Assembly: GCA_963922205.1 (NCBI GenBank)
Contig: CAWUHX010000100.1
Location: forward strand, 62,001-126,000
Source of the DNA: Romanomermis culicivorax
Lineage: Eukaryota > Nematoda > Enoplea > Mermithida > Mermithidae
Direction: 5' to 3'
DNA: 64,000 bases
The notes below the pieces were generated by a model, which saw only the letters and a list, made by a program, of their open reading frames with translations, ran no database searches and was not told the DNA's origin. A program made the position numbers and the translations under genes. Shown here piece after piece: positions 37,301 to 47,570 of this stretch. Numbering within the stretch: the stretch's first letter is position 1; each line of letters begins with the position of its first letter.

Positions 37301-37899
37301 CTTTCCACCATTTTTATAATCCGTTATAGAAGCGTAACGTCCAAAAATTTCACGCAGATCTGAAGGATCGGCTCGCTTGACCAACTGAGTTAAAGCTGTC
37401 GAATAATCAACAGAATCAGGCATGCTTCTTTCATTTAGAGCCTAAATAAAAATTAAAACATAATATATTGTTATGATATTAACGCTTGCTAGGCAAAATT
37501 ATTATCATCATCCAAACGATAAAAAATTATAAAAAAGACATAGGTTAAAACTGCAAACAGCAGAGAAGAGAACGTTAAAAACTGAATGGATATATAAAGA
37601 AACAATGTAAGAGCATACTATTCGATGACGTCATGAAAATTTTTTCCATGTGGTTGGAGTTACCGCATAAAAAATTCAAAGAAAAACTAGGTCGAACGAA
37701 CCATAGACCTGAGCAAGAAAAAGAATGCATAAATTTTGCAAAAGTGAAACAAAAAATTGGGCCAAAAAAATAGTTTTCGATTATTTCGACACAATCATTG
37801 GGCAATCTGTTAAAATACCTCACAACAAGGTAGGGCGTATCCGAAGAACTTTTCGTCTCTAGTGTGTTTATTATCGGCTGAATGGAGGCGTATATTCAT
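24950..37899 (-). CDS. aralar1: Calcium-binding mitochondrial aspartate/glutamate carrier (aralar/citrin), complete
   Basis: SLC25A12/13 exchanges mitochondrial aspartate for cytosolic glutamate plus H+ across the inner membrane. It serves the malate-aspartate shuttle and is activated by cytosolic Ca2+. Eight coding exons: 37899-37819, 37441-37163, 36852-36575, 36458-36224, 31670-31405, 28350-28023, 26694-26374, 25336-24950 (2175 nt, 724 aa plus stop; every splice phase agrees). The N-terminal half has EF-hands including a canonical loop at residues 107-118 ([12 protein letters not shown]). The C-terminal half has three carrier repeats with signatures PIDLVKTR (397), PVEIVKIR (495) and PADVIKTR (587). 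Known family members are about 675-695 aa; this one is longer at both ends. Exon 1 is the least certain. Confidence 0.96.
25337..26373 (-). other. aralar1: Aralar intron 7
   Basis: 1.04 kb, AT-rich, only chance ORFs. Nothing else is recognised. Confidence 0.8.
26374..26694 (-). CDS. aralar1: Aralar exon 7 (carrier repeat 2)
   Basis: It encodes [53 protein letters not shown] and [20 protein letters not shown]. This holds carrier signatures 2 and 3. Phase 0 at both ends. Confidence 0.97.
26695..28022 (-). other. aralar1: Aralar intron 6
   Basis: 1.3 kb with a G12-14 run near 27150 and the inverted-repeat element at 27624-27887. No coding sequence is seen. Confidence 0.8.
27624..27887. mobile_element. 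MITE-like hairpin element
   Basis: Arms of about 90 bp: 27624-27717 (GGTATTACTGCGTCCAGTTC, TTATAACGTTATACACACTT, GAGCATAGTGGGTTAT) pair with 27794-27887 in reverse complement. The ~75-bp spacer is itself a degenerate array of AAGCCT/AGGCTT-like hexamers. No ORF. The element sits in an aralar intron. Confidence 0.8.
28023..28350 (-). CDS. aralar1: Aralar exon 6 (carrier repeat 1)
   Basis: It encodes [20 protein letters not shown], then [40 protein letters not shown] and [14 protein letters not shown]. This holds carrier signature 1 and the start of repeat 2. Donor GTAAGT. Confidence 0.97.
28351..31404 (-). other. aralar1: Aralar intron 5
   Basis: 3.05 kb. It contains two G-run/GGCGGCCGCC/C-run palindromes (about 29406-29441 and 30764-30800) of repeat origin. 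No exon is recognised. Confidence 0.75.
31405..31670 (-). CDS. aralar1: Aralar exon 5 (end of regulatory domain)
   Basis: It encodes [40 protein letters not shown] and THLLESMYR. The family's PLE..ILF.LA and IAPEH motifs are recognisable. The split Arg codon joins to the first carrier repeat. Confidence 0.96.
31671..36223 (-). other. aralar1: Aralar intron 4
   Basis: 4.55 kb with no interpretable ORF and no recognised element. The open frames in 33-36 kb show no domain motifs. Confidence 0.7.
36224..36458 (-). CDS. aralar1: Aralar exon 4 (EF-hand domain, later part)
   Basis: It encodes [28 protein letters not shown] and [20 protein letters not shown], the segment linking later EF-hands. Acceptor TTTTTAG, donor GTAAGA, exit phase 0. 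A 4.5-kb intron follows. Confidence 0.95.
36575..36852 (-). CDS. aralar1: Aralar exon 3 (EF-hands 3-4 region)
   Basis: It encodes [20 protein letters not shown], a degenerate EF loop ([12 protein letters not shown], lacking Asp5 and Gly6), [20 protein letters not shown] and [14 protein letters not shown]. All match family order. Exit phase 2 (GTAAGC). Confidence 0.96.
36853..37818 (-). other. aralar1: Aralar introns 1 and 2 (37442-37818; 36853-37162)
   Basis: Short introns flanking exon 2, AT-rich. Nothing else is seen. Confidence 0.75.
37163..37441 (-). CDS. aralar1: Aralar exon 2 (EF-hands 1-2)
   Basis: 93 codons with phase 0 ends. It contains [33 protein letters not shown] and the Ca2+ loop [12 protein letters not shown], which keeps acidic or oxygen ligands at loop positions 1, 3, 5 and 12 and Gly at 6. 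These match citrin/aralar N-terminal EF-hands. Confidence 0.96.
37819..37899 (-). CDS. aralar1: Aralar exon 1 (putative start)
   Basis: ATG at 37899 opens 27 codons ([20 protein letters not shown] then YALPCCE) and ends at a GTATTT donor in phase 0, exactly the phase required by exon 2. The sequence itself is not conserved in the family. An alternative is initiation at the internal Met of exon 2 (MPDSVDY). Confidence 0.65.
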
Positions 37900-38931
37900 T
37901 TTGATTTTTACTTCATTAAGTCAAAATCTCAAATTCTTTAAACTGCTTTTTCAACCGAAAATTTCAAACTATAGTACTGTTTAGTACGATAACAACGGCA
38001 TGATACATTTGACAATAAAGAAACGAATGAACGACTCCAAATCACATTTTTTCCGTCAATAAAATCTAAACAAAAATTGAAGCTGAGGAATTATTGGACA
38101 CAAAACATAAGAATATGTACGATAAAATTATTTCAGTCCTATATTTTTTAACAAAAATCAAACAAAGGCTTGATTACGATTTTTCGCAGGAGAGAAGGCA
38201 CTATAACTTAGTCACCAAAACTCGATTAAGTGAACCGTTGGTGTGATAAGAAAGGTTTTTTAGCGCAGCGCTAATAAAGTTGAGCTTGCGCTAATGAACA
38301 TTCGCGCCAAGAAAAGGTAATACAAGTTAAGGAAAGTTAGCGGGTGGCTACTAGGACAGTGGGACTTGTGCTAAAAGAACCCTGGATAAAAGCTATTTCA
38401 GTGAGATTTCCTGATTTCAGAAATTTAGATACCAAGACATCTTTAAACAGGGCAGTGGAATCATGGTTCCCGTTCCCATCCTTATACAGTTTGAAAAGGC
38501 ATTGAAATAAAGCTTAATAGACAATGGAAAATGGTGAGTATTCTGCAGATTATGCTATCTAGTCTTGTATCTTGATGACAACAGAAAATGGAAAAAACGT
38601 TCGTATCAACGTAGGTAACATTCACTACGATGCTTACCTCAAATAAGGGACGACGCCAAGAATCTTCCCCAATTCTACTCACACATACCAATTTATTCGC
38701 TCAAAAATAGTTACAGGTGCATAATATGCATAATATCCGTGCGTTTTTGTGCATATTAAAACATATGCGTTTTTCGAACCGCTTATAGTGAGACCAAAAT
38801 TCAAAATTAGCAAATTTCATAAAAGCCATAAATTTTAATGAAAAGAATGTTAAATAAACGATCTGAAGCAAAATATTATATAGCGTTGCATTTTTGGAAA
38901 TTCGGCTAGCTGCACTAGTGTAAGACGAAAT
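37900..38931. other. Aralar upstream region
   Basis: It should contain the aralar promoter and 5' UTR. No confident TATA box or initiator could be fixed. A short palindrome AGCGCAGCGCT lies near 38261. No ORF of note. Confidence 0.4.
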
Positions 38932-39857
38932 CTAATGAAGATGTTCAGAACTATCGTCATCATTCTGATGTTGATTTTTCAATACAAAAGCTCCTAAAAT
39001 GTCGAAGTTATACTTTGGCTTGGCCGACATTTTTTCAAAACTCTCGTTTTGAACTCGCAGCCAAATTGGACGTAACTTGCCAGTTCTATAAGAAACTTCA
39101 AAAATGATGGACAGCAGAATCTGTAAAACATGCTTTAATTTTTTGAGAAAGAATGCACACAAACCATCTGGACCTACAGATAATGATGGCTTTAATTTGC
39201 TCAATGCCCTTAACACAGCTATTGGACAAATACAACCTTGAGTTTTTATCTGCTGCAGTTTTCTCCATGTTTAGAATACATTTGTCATCTTTAGAAAAAA
39301 TGGAACTGAAAAAAATTTGTTCAAAGCTTTGCTGCAATCCTCACTGAAGACATGATCTCCGTAAATAATATCGGGTATAACTGATTTAAACTTCAATTTG
39401 GAGCTAAAAAAAGTTTTTGACGTCTGAGCCTTCATTCAATAATCTGACTTCTCTTTCAACATAAAATTTATCTATTCCTGAAGAAATTCGAAAGTTGAGC
39501 AGAAGTTTCAGAGATGAGTCTTTCCTGAGCCGTTTCCATAGAGATCATTTCCTTGATTTTAGTCTTTGGGTAGAGGGAGGATAAGAAAACGTTGTTATCT
39601 TTTTTTCAATAGGATATAAGTCTTCATCAGATCTTTTAAAATATTCATGAATAAGATGTAGAAATCTTCTACATTAGCGCATCCTGAAAAAGTTGTGTGC
39701 CAATCATATTCAACCAAAGCAGCCTCAAGCACTGAGTAATTCCCCTTTGAGAAATCATGCCTGATGTCATTTGAAGTTTCATTTAATGGTTTATAGAACA
39801 ATTGAATTTTCATTGAAATATTCATTTCTATTCCATTTGATACCAGGTAGATTAAAA
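38932..39857 (-). mobile_element. LINE (non-LTR retrotransposon) fragment: pre-RT linker and RT start
   Basis: Three minus-strand frames carry the usual LINE order: FSKGNYSVLEAALVEYDWHT with FSGC..VEDFYILFMNIL (39825-39595), FFSSIFSKDDKC (39337-39098), then LKPSLSVGPDGLCAFFLKKL with SIIFEVSYRTGKLRPIWL (39216-38932), the start of the RT domain. It is frameshifted and truncated. Its upstream side stops at the Helitron-like end at 39858. Confidence 0.8.
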
Positions 39858-40058
39858 CCAGTTTATTAGAAAATGCTCCGATGGGGCAGAAAAAAAGAAG
39901 AATATACTTGTTTGGATAGTTGCAAAGCTAGAAAAAGGATTGAACTAGTTTTTGAGAACTCGAGTTTAAATTTGAAAAATCTACTTTTGTAATATTGGAT
40001 TTTTATTCTTTCCCATTAAAAAATTTTTTATGTCTGTGGAAAAGTATATTCTGCAGCT
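39858..40058 (-). repeat. Helitron 3'-end arm (copy 1, left)
   Basis: About 200 bp, reverse complement of 41357-41556 and homologous to 51787-51985. It carries the terminal hairpin. Confidence 0.85.
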
Positions 40059-41356
40059 TCGTGCATTTTGTCCCCCATAACAATGTATCAACTACATGCA
40101 AGCTAATGGGTGACTTCACTCAAATGTGGAGAAATGGTAAACCCATAGAAATATAGTATTGTATGTCCGCACTGATCCGAATATATGCCCCTACTTTAGC
40201 TGGAAAATAGTGAGTGACTGGCATATTATAGTCAAATTGTTTTTCCCAACTTATGCCAGCGATTGAGAAGGCGTCATTAAGCACTACAAAAAACCCATGA
40301 TTAGTTGCACCAACCCAATCTGCGAATAATCTGAACGTCTGGATTAAATTGCTGATGCTCAGCCGTGTTTCATACTGAGTTTCCAGTTTGGGTACCTGGG
40401 TTACCTACCCAGGTCAATTTCAAAAATAGGGTATTCGGGTGACTTGTTTGCTCGAATTTCTAACAAAATATTGTATGGGTAAAACACTTGTATACTCCAA
40501 TTTTCAAGTCCTCAGGTTGAGTATGCAAAATACCTGGGTAACATGAGTAAATGCAAACAGGGCAACAAGATAAAGCAAACAAAAATGCCTTTAAAAGTTT
40601 TTAATTCAGTCATGCACATGCTACTCTGACACAAATATCATAGCCAAACTTATGTCTCTAAACGGATGCATCTTTGATTCTACATGAAACAAAGGCACCC
40701 ACATAGGAAAGACTATTCGCTAATTACTCATCTCTATCTCTGTTAATGTGATGGGCCAAATTTGTCTGTTCTATGCCCTGAAATCTTAATGTATTACAGT
40801 CCTTCTTGATCAACCTCTGCATTGAACTGCACGTCACATTATGCCATATTTGTAAAGCGATGTTTCAAGTCAATCTTGTTTTTTTATTTTAGGTTTTTTC
40901 CTCATCCAATAAAGCTCAGTACAGTTGGAAGCATACATGTGCGGGGTGATGTAGGGGACCCAGAGTTTTGAAATTGGAAGGCTTTTCCTGTATGAAAAAA
41001 ATTTTAGTTAAGTTTTTGGGATTTTTGTCTCAAAAAACAAGAATCCAACTGTTCCGTAACCACCCTTCCACCAAGTTTCAGAGCCGCACATGTATGGCTG
41101 AACGTAATAATGCATGGGAACAATTTTCGAGAGGGAGAGTTAAAAAGCAAAAAATGGATTTTCCAAAAATATTTGAATTTTTACTAATTCTTGTCAAAAA
41201 AACCTGTTTTTTAGTGTGTTTTTAGATTTTGAATAAGTTCAGGGGTAGCCAATCGAGTTTTTCCAGAGGTCAGCTGGGTGTATCCAGAGTCGCAATGGAA
41301 GGATTTACTCCCCCACCCTATGTACATCAATGGTATGTAGGTTTGCTGATGCACCC
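40059..41356. other. Spacer between the inverted Helitron ends, copy 1
   Basis: 1.3 kb, no transposase or helicase motifs. The only longer frame (40968-41225, plus) is unrecognised. Patches resemble the corresponding spacer at 51986-53211 (e.g. CAGTTGGAAGC.AACATGTG near 40922 and 53013). Confidence 0.55.
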
Positions 41357-41556
41357 AGCTGCAGAATATACTTTTCCACCGACATGAAAAATTTTTTAAT
41401 GAGAAAGAATAAAAATCCTATACTAAAAAAGTGGATTTTTAAAATTTGAACTCAAGTTCTCAAGAACTAGTTCAATCCTTTTTCTAGCTTGGCAACTATC
41501 CAAGCAAGTATATTCTTCTTTTTTCTGCCCCATCGGGGAATTTTCTGATAAACTGG
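41357..41556 (+). repeat. Helitron 3'-end arm (copy 1, inverted right)
   Basis: Reverse complement of 39858-40058, ending TGATAAACTGG. Confidence 0.85.
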
Positions 41557-41779
41557 TCTATCTCTTTTTAGTGGGCGTCGACCATGCAAGAGAAACTTCA
41601 TAGAAGCACAATGAAGTTTTAAATTCGGTCATCTTCACATCAAAGAAACAATAAAAAACAATCTTAAGACTAAAAATTCTCTATTTCGGTAAAACTAAAA
41701 GATGTGTAAACTGCATAGTAAAACACGTTGTAAACAGAATGATCTGTTGAATTCCCCATGCTCAAGTACCCTGAGCTCA

Positions 41780-42760
41780 AAATATCACAGAAATACCGTT
41801 GTTTACACACAGGACATTTTTTTTGTGTCAAGTGACCGCATCCATTGAAATCACTGCGGTCGAAACCCCCTTTCACCAAGAATTCACGAAAATACGCTTG
41901 TTTACACCCTGCATAATTTTTTTGTGTAAAGTGACCGTGACCGTCTCCATTGAATTCCCAATTGTCGAAATGCCCTTCCCCAAAAAAACGACGGAAATAT
42001 CTTTGTTTTACACGCACAATAACTGTTCGATAACCCCTTCCACCAAAAAATCACGAAAATATACTTATTTACACCCGGGATTATTTTTGTGTGTAAAGTG
42101 ACCGCATGTATTGAATTCCCCGCAGTCGGAAGCTCCTGCCGACAAAAATCACGAAAATACACTTGTTTACACCCAAATTTTTTTTGTGTAAAGTGACCGC
42201 ATCTATTGAAATCCCTGCGGTCGATCACTCCTTCCATCAAAAAATCAAGAGAATATGCTTGTTTACACCCGGCATAATTTTTTTGTGTTAAGTGACCGCA
42301 TCCGTTAAATTCGCCGCAGGCGAAAACCTATGCTTCTAAAAAAATCACAAAAATACGCTTGTTCACAGCCGTGATAATCTTCTTGTGTAAAGTGAACGCA
42401 TCCATTGAATTCTCGCACCCCTTCCACCGCAAAATCTTGAAAATACGCTTGTTTACGACCGGGATAATTTTTTTTGTGTAAAGTGACTGCATCCATTGAA
42501 TTCCCCGCCGTCGAAAACCCCTATTAACAAAAAATCACAAAAATACGCTTGTTTACAGCCGGGATAATTTTTTGTGTAAAGTGACCGCATCTATTGAGTT
42601 CCCCGCGGTCAAAAACTCCTCCCTCCAAAAAATAACGAGAATACGCCTGTTTACACCTGGGAGTATTTTTTGTGTAAAGTGACCACATCCATCGAATCCC
42701 CAATAGTCGAAAACCCCTTACCCAAAAAGACCACGGAAATACCTTTGTTTTACATGCAGG
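41780..42760. repeat. Tandem array of ~98-bp units (about 10 copies)
   Basis: Each unit carries TACGCTTGTTTACACC, TTTTTTGTGTAAAGTGACCG and CATTGAATTCCCCGCGGTCG. TGTAAAGTGACC starts recur at intervals of about 91-102 bp. Short ORFs inside are by-products of the repetition. Confidence 0.92.
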
Positions 42761-44456
42761 ATAATCAGATTACTCTACATCCGTTTCACAAAGAATGATT
42801 TTTTTCAAACCCAAACGAGGGAGATTTTCTCGAACTTTGGTCACCCATAAAATAGTCAGAAAAAGGCCAAAATTTTCCCAAAAATCTTAAGGTGGTCCCA
42901 AAACAGTCGAAGAACAGCCAAAAATTTTGAAAAATCCCGAAAATTTTGCAAGAAAGGTTTAAAAAATGTCATTTTTGCCCAATTTTTTTGAGTTGAGGGA
43001 GGGTCCCAATATTTGGACACTAGGTCCAACCGAGTTGGAGGAGGGTTCCTCCAACGTCACCGAATTTCGGGTATGGTGTGGAGTGCCCAATCCATCCCAA
43101 TTCGTATACATGCGAGCGACATGATCATCGTATTCATATTCCATAATAAAAATGACCTTCTGGCAACACTGATGACAACCAGCGTTGTCAGTTTGGAAAA
43201 AATGTTTTGAAAACCGGCCAAAAGTTGAAAAAACCGGCTAATGCAATTTTTTACAAGTTGTATGTTTTGGAAGAATAAATTCAACATAAAACTGTATTAA
43301 AAACATTTTATGCAATCGCATGGAAGCGTGCTGTTTTTTCATTCAATTTTTCAATTCATAATTAAAGCTTTTATTTTGTAACTTAAATGGCCTGTAATGA
43401 ACATTACATAGTAACTATACGCAGGCCTATAGGCAGGGGGACTTGGCTCTCCCGAAACGTTTCAAGTGTTAAAAAAACAAAGGTACCTTTGGTTTTTTGT
43501 TCAAGAAAAAGTCAAGTCAGAAATGTTAATTTTACAGTAAATTGAGTGAGATATTGGCTTCCAAAAAATGTGTGCGCCCCTCCGAAAAAAATTCCTGATT
43601 ACAGGCCTGCCTATATGTACAATTATTCTCATTAGATCTTATTGCTAATTAAAAATTTTTTTTTGACAGGTAAAAATTTATTACAAAATTATTATAAAAT
43701 GCATATGATTTGACTTCTTTAAATAATTTTGTGAAAGCCTTTATTGCACAAAACTTAGTCCACTTTTGCATCCCTCCCACCAACTTTTACGCACCAGCTT
43801 ACATTCCATCCACTTCTCTTTGCTTTGCACTAAACTGAAAAATTGAAGAGCTCACTGTTCAAAAAATTATGACAATAGTCAGAATCATACACAAAAAATT
43901 ATTTTTTCAGTTTGCACTGTGATGTAAATATATTTTTCAGTCTGCACTGTGATGTAAATGTAAAAAATATGTATGATGTAAAAAACATAGCCACGATTTT
44001 ACAAAGCAATATTCACCACATTTACGTTCAGTGGAAGTCGACATAGAATAAAAATTAACATAAGAAGTGGAATTATTTTATTTCTACAGATTGAATAGTG
44101 AGAAAAAAAGAAGAACAATTGAAAATTGAAAAATCAGGCATAGTTGTCAGAATACAAACCACTGTTTTTTCCGCACAGAATGTGCTTAATTTGTGCATTT
44201 TTGAGTTTGTCTGATCTCATTCATGCTTCAGAAGTCAGTAATTTATCAAGAATGGAGAAAAATAAAAAATTCCAATTTTTGAGTCAGATTATGATAAGAA
44301 TTTATCCAAATTCATAGTAACAGAAACAAAAAACCAAAGCGCGGATAACCTAGATTTCACACAAATTCGACGGCTGACATATCTGTGCTTAGCCAAGATG
44401 GAAAATCATAGACTGCATATGAACCATTCTTGCTTTCGGCGCTAAGGAAAGTTCAA
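42761..44456. other. Repeat-derived noncoding stretch
   Basis: It contains a GGGTCC/GGACC and GGAGGAGGGTTCCTCC palindrome near 43005-43050, related in style to 50390-50470, and fragments of old repeats. No supported gene. Confidence 0.5.
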
Positions 44457-46060
44457 ATTGATTCAATTTTCGACTACGAATATCTGTGTTATTTAACAAC
44501 AATGTAAAGACTAGAAATAATAAAGTCGAAAATTGTGTAAATTTTCGGTCGAAACATTGTACCATCACGATCACCAACCAACGATATCGATTTTTCTATT
44601 TGAATCAATCAAACACACATGAAATGAAAAATATTTATTGCTGTTACACAAAACAAAACGAAAGAGAAATGCAAAGTGAAATAAATAATATAATGTCATA
44701 TAAATAAAAAGATTAGTAAATCGACTCGCAAGAAATGTAAATATTTTAAGAAATGGATAAATCATGCAGCAATAGGGTGCAAAGGTTACTTGAAAAGTAA
44801 CAACTTACATGCACCCCCCCCCCCAATTCGATTATCAAAGTTTAGAAGTTTAATTTTTTCTTTGAAAGTGTGCAAACTGGGAGCATTAACAATATCGAAA
44901 GATGAAGAGTTCCAGACATTAATATAACGGTTAAAAAAAATCAAACTGGCAAGCAGTGGTATGAAATGACTTTATCGTCAATCTTAGATCATGATTACGA
45001 CGCGTATTGTTGTTGTTTATACAGAAAAAATCATCAGGATTTAGAATTGTTTTTTTGTGGATTATGTTGTACATGGTACAGAGGACAGATTCTAATCTAT
45101 ACGAATATCAAGCTTGTGTAGACCTAGCCTTTGAAGTCTATCTTCATAGGACAAACCAGATTCATGACCAAAACTCTTTCTGGTAAATCTACGTTGAACA
45201 TTTTCGATATAACGTACGTCCGCTAAAAACTGCGGATTCCATACTGAACTACAGTATTCTAATATTGGACGTACATAAGTAACGAAAGCCTTTGCTAGAG
45301 TATTTTTCTCACGGGAGACGAAAGACTTGAAAATTAAAGTTGACCTATTATATGCATTTTTTACAAAGTATCTATAGTGTTCTTTAAACTTCATATTAGG
45401 AGATATAAGAATTTCCAAATCTTTGACATAACATGCGTTTGATGGGAGATGTTGGTAACAAAGTGTATACGATGGGTTTTTTGCACCCAAATATAAGACA
45501 TCACTTTTTGTAGTATATACACAAAAAGTAAGAATTTCAGTTTTGAATCCGAATCCGACTAAATTAACAGAGAATATGCTGCAACGATACTAATACATTG
45601 TTCGAAGAGAAATCGTTCGCGTTCGGGTCAAATATGCGATTAGGAAATATTATAAGTATTCATGGACTCTCGGCGCGAAGCGGCGAAAATTTTCATCATT
45701 TTCAGCCCTTAAAACGTCTAAAAATCAAGGAAATTTAGTTTGTCTAGCGAAAAATTTTATGCCAATTGGCACAAACGCCCAAAATTTTTTGTGCCATTCC
45801 AAATTTTTGGAATCTTTTTACAAGTCGGTTCCCATCCAAAATCCAAATTATGGTCCAAACTGGCATTTTCGGACTCCTCGAGATGCCAACTATCCAGATC
45901 AGTTCGAAAATCCAGGCGCTCGTGGCATTCAGGAACAGCGTTTTTTTGTGCAACGACATTTGTGCCAATTGGCACAAAAGGCCAAAAAAATTTGTGCCAA
46001 TGGCACAAAATTTTTTTCTACTAGAAGCATACTGAAAACTGCGGAAAATTCTTAAGCTAT
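44457..46060. repeat. Repeat unit (copy 1), split by a LINE
   Basis: 44457-44620 (GATTCAATTTTCGACTA, TTTAACAACAATGTAAAGACT) plus about 45515-46060 (CACAAAAAGTAAGAATTT, GAAGAGAAATCGTT) together match the uninterrupted unit at 46245-46750. The intervening sequence is the LINE fragment. Confidence 0.7.
44621..45514 (-). mobile_element. LINE 3' fragment (RT C-terminal region)
   Basis: Frame 45490-45092 has FVTYVRPILEYCSSVWNPQF, IENVQRRFTRKSFG and LSYEDRLQRLGLHKLDIR, the thumb/post-RT region typical of CR1/Jockey-type LINEs. It continues in another frame with HDLRL..KSFHTT..NVWNSSSF and FKEKIKLL. 5'-truncated and frameshifted. A short ACACA flank on both sides may be its target duplication. Confidence 0.85.
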
Positions 46061-47140
46061 AAGTTTGATAAAAAGTTAATGTTTAGTTTAACGCATAAAT
46101 CTTTTGTAAAAATCGTGCCCAACCTATTTTTCAGCTAATCATGTCCGCGAGAGAAGAAAAACGGTGCAAGAAAATTGTTAACGACAACTCATAAAGAAAT
46201 GGAATGCTGAGAAAATTTAAGTAAACTCTAGAATTGTACAAGAAGTTCAGATTGATTCAATTTTCGACTATGAATATATAGATATTTAACAACAATGTAA
46301 AGACTCGAGAAAATAAAGTCAAAAATTGTGTAAATTTTCGGTCGAAACATAGTATCATTACCAACGATAACAATTTTTTTATTTGAATCAGTCAAACACA
46401 AAAAGTAAGAATTTTAGTTTTAAATCTGAATCTGACTGAATGAACAGAGAATATTCAGAATTCCTTTTCATTCATCAGTAATTTGACAGCCTATAAAGTT
46501 TGCTGCAACAATACTAATACACTGTTCGAAGAGAAATCGTTTGCGTTCGGGTCAACTATACGAATAGGAAATATTATTGATTGACTCGGCGCGAAGCGCC
46601 GAAAAATTTTTGCGTTTTCAGCCCCTAAAACGTCTAAAAATCAAGGAAATTTAATGTTTGACCAGCCGAAAATTTTGTGCCAATTGACACAAACGCTCAA
46701 AATTTTTTGTGCCATTCCAAATTTATTTGTGCTAAAAACCATGTTTTGGCACAAAAAAACACTGTTCAGGAACCATTTGCATAAAATCTGCACACATCTC
46801 ACATACTCCTTGTCACTACACAAAAATCCTATAATCAAACCTGGTCCACCAGCCTATGGACTTGATGCGTTTACCACTACACAATTTTACCAGAAAGTAC
46901 AAACACCAAATTCCTTTAAGACCCTTGATACTATTTCAACTAACAACTTCATTTGGAAGAGCCTAAGCCTAAAGAAAATTTTAAAGGAAAAATAAATGTC
47001 TACCCACTAGTCACAGAAATCCCTACTCAAAAATAAACAAACAAATCGTATACAATAATTAGGTTGAAGGCCGGGAACCGACATATGAAATTAAGCCAAA
47101 ATTTTTTGTGCCAAAAACCATGTTTTGGCACAAAAAACCA
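45759..47140. repeat. Cluster of TTTGTGCCA/TGGCACAAA inverted repeats
   Basis: Includes a perfect 20-bp palindrome TTTGTGCCAATTGGCACAAA at 45959-45978, a near-palindrome at about 45991-46009 and hairpins around ACCATG at about 46725-46758 and 47107-47140. Short ORFs rich in CQLAQ/WHK here are reflections of the repeat. Confidence 0.75.
46245..46750. repeat. Repeat unit (copy 2), uninterrupted
   Basis: Second copy of the 44457-46060 unit without the LINE. It ends in the TCGGCGCGAAGCGCCGA palindrome (near 46585) and TGTGCCA/TGGCACA inverted repeats. Confidence 0.7.
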
Positions 47141-47146
47141 CTAAGT

Positions 47147-47570
47147 GCCACCGTTTTTTCCTCAAATGGGGTCTTTTGAGGAAAAAAATTTCGAAATGAG
47201 GAAAAAAATTTTGGGTATGGTTCTCATTGTGGAAAAAAATTTGGGGAATTCAAAACCTAAAAGATACGTTTTGGTGGACTTGAAAAAGTAAAAATCACAA
47301 AATTTTCCGGCGCTTCGCGCCGGTCATGGGTGTAATAATACAGGCGCGACCATTAGCATATCTACTTCGACTTACTATTTAATGCTCAACAGTTTCTTTA
47401 ATCAAGTTAGCTCGTTTCATTTTCTAATCGTTAACAGTCCATTATGTCGCCCAAAATTGAGATTTTTCATCAATTCTCTCAATTTTTTCTCTCGATGCTT
47501 GGAATTTTTTAAACGTTTGCAACCCGAAATTTTGCGTTTAGTGAAGATGAAAATTGAAGACATCATTCTA
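47147..47570. repeat. Tandem duplication 1, unit A (~424 bp)
   Basis: From GCCACCGTTTTTTCC through the GGCGCTTCGCGCC hairpin (near 47312) to GAAGACATCATTCTA. The same order restarts at 47571. Confidence 0.85.

Larger units (their letters stand above)
39858..43123 (-). mobile_element. Helitron-like element, diverged copy (right boundary tentative)
   Basis: On the minus strand the left edge reads hairpin GCCCCATCGGAGC, then ATTTTCTAATAAA, then CTGG, followed by T. This fits the CTRR 3' end with an upstream hairpin. An inverted second copy of the same 200 bp ends CTGG at 41556, and a ~98-bp tandem array follows (41780-42760), in the same order as the better-defined insertion at 51787-55065. The 5' end is uncertain; a TCATGTCGCTCGC near 43123 is the best candidate. 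Confidence 0.6.

Noticed and set aside
41670-42496. Cys/Gly-rich repeat protein frames (e.g. 115 and 112 aa, minus)
   Set aside because: They are by-products of the minisatellite; stops and frame changes occur unit by unit.
41780-42760. Regular repeats as a CRISPR array (also 53600-54620)
   Set aside because: Units are about 98 bp and diverge along their whole length, with no constant repeat and unique spacer pattern, no cas genes, and a eukaryotic context. They are a minisatellite.
45740-46055. Five overlapping ORFs on both strands
   Set aside because: They come from palindromic TGTGCCA repeats; complementary frames mirror one another and none has a domain.
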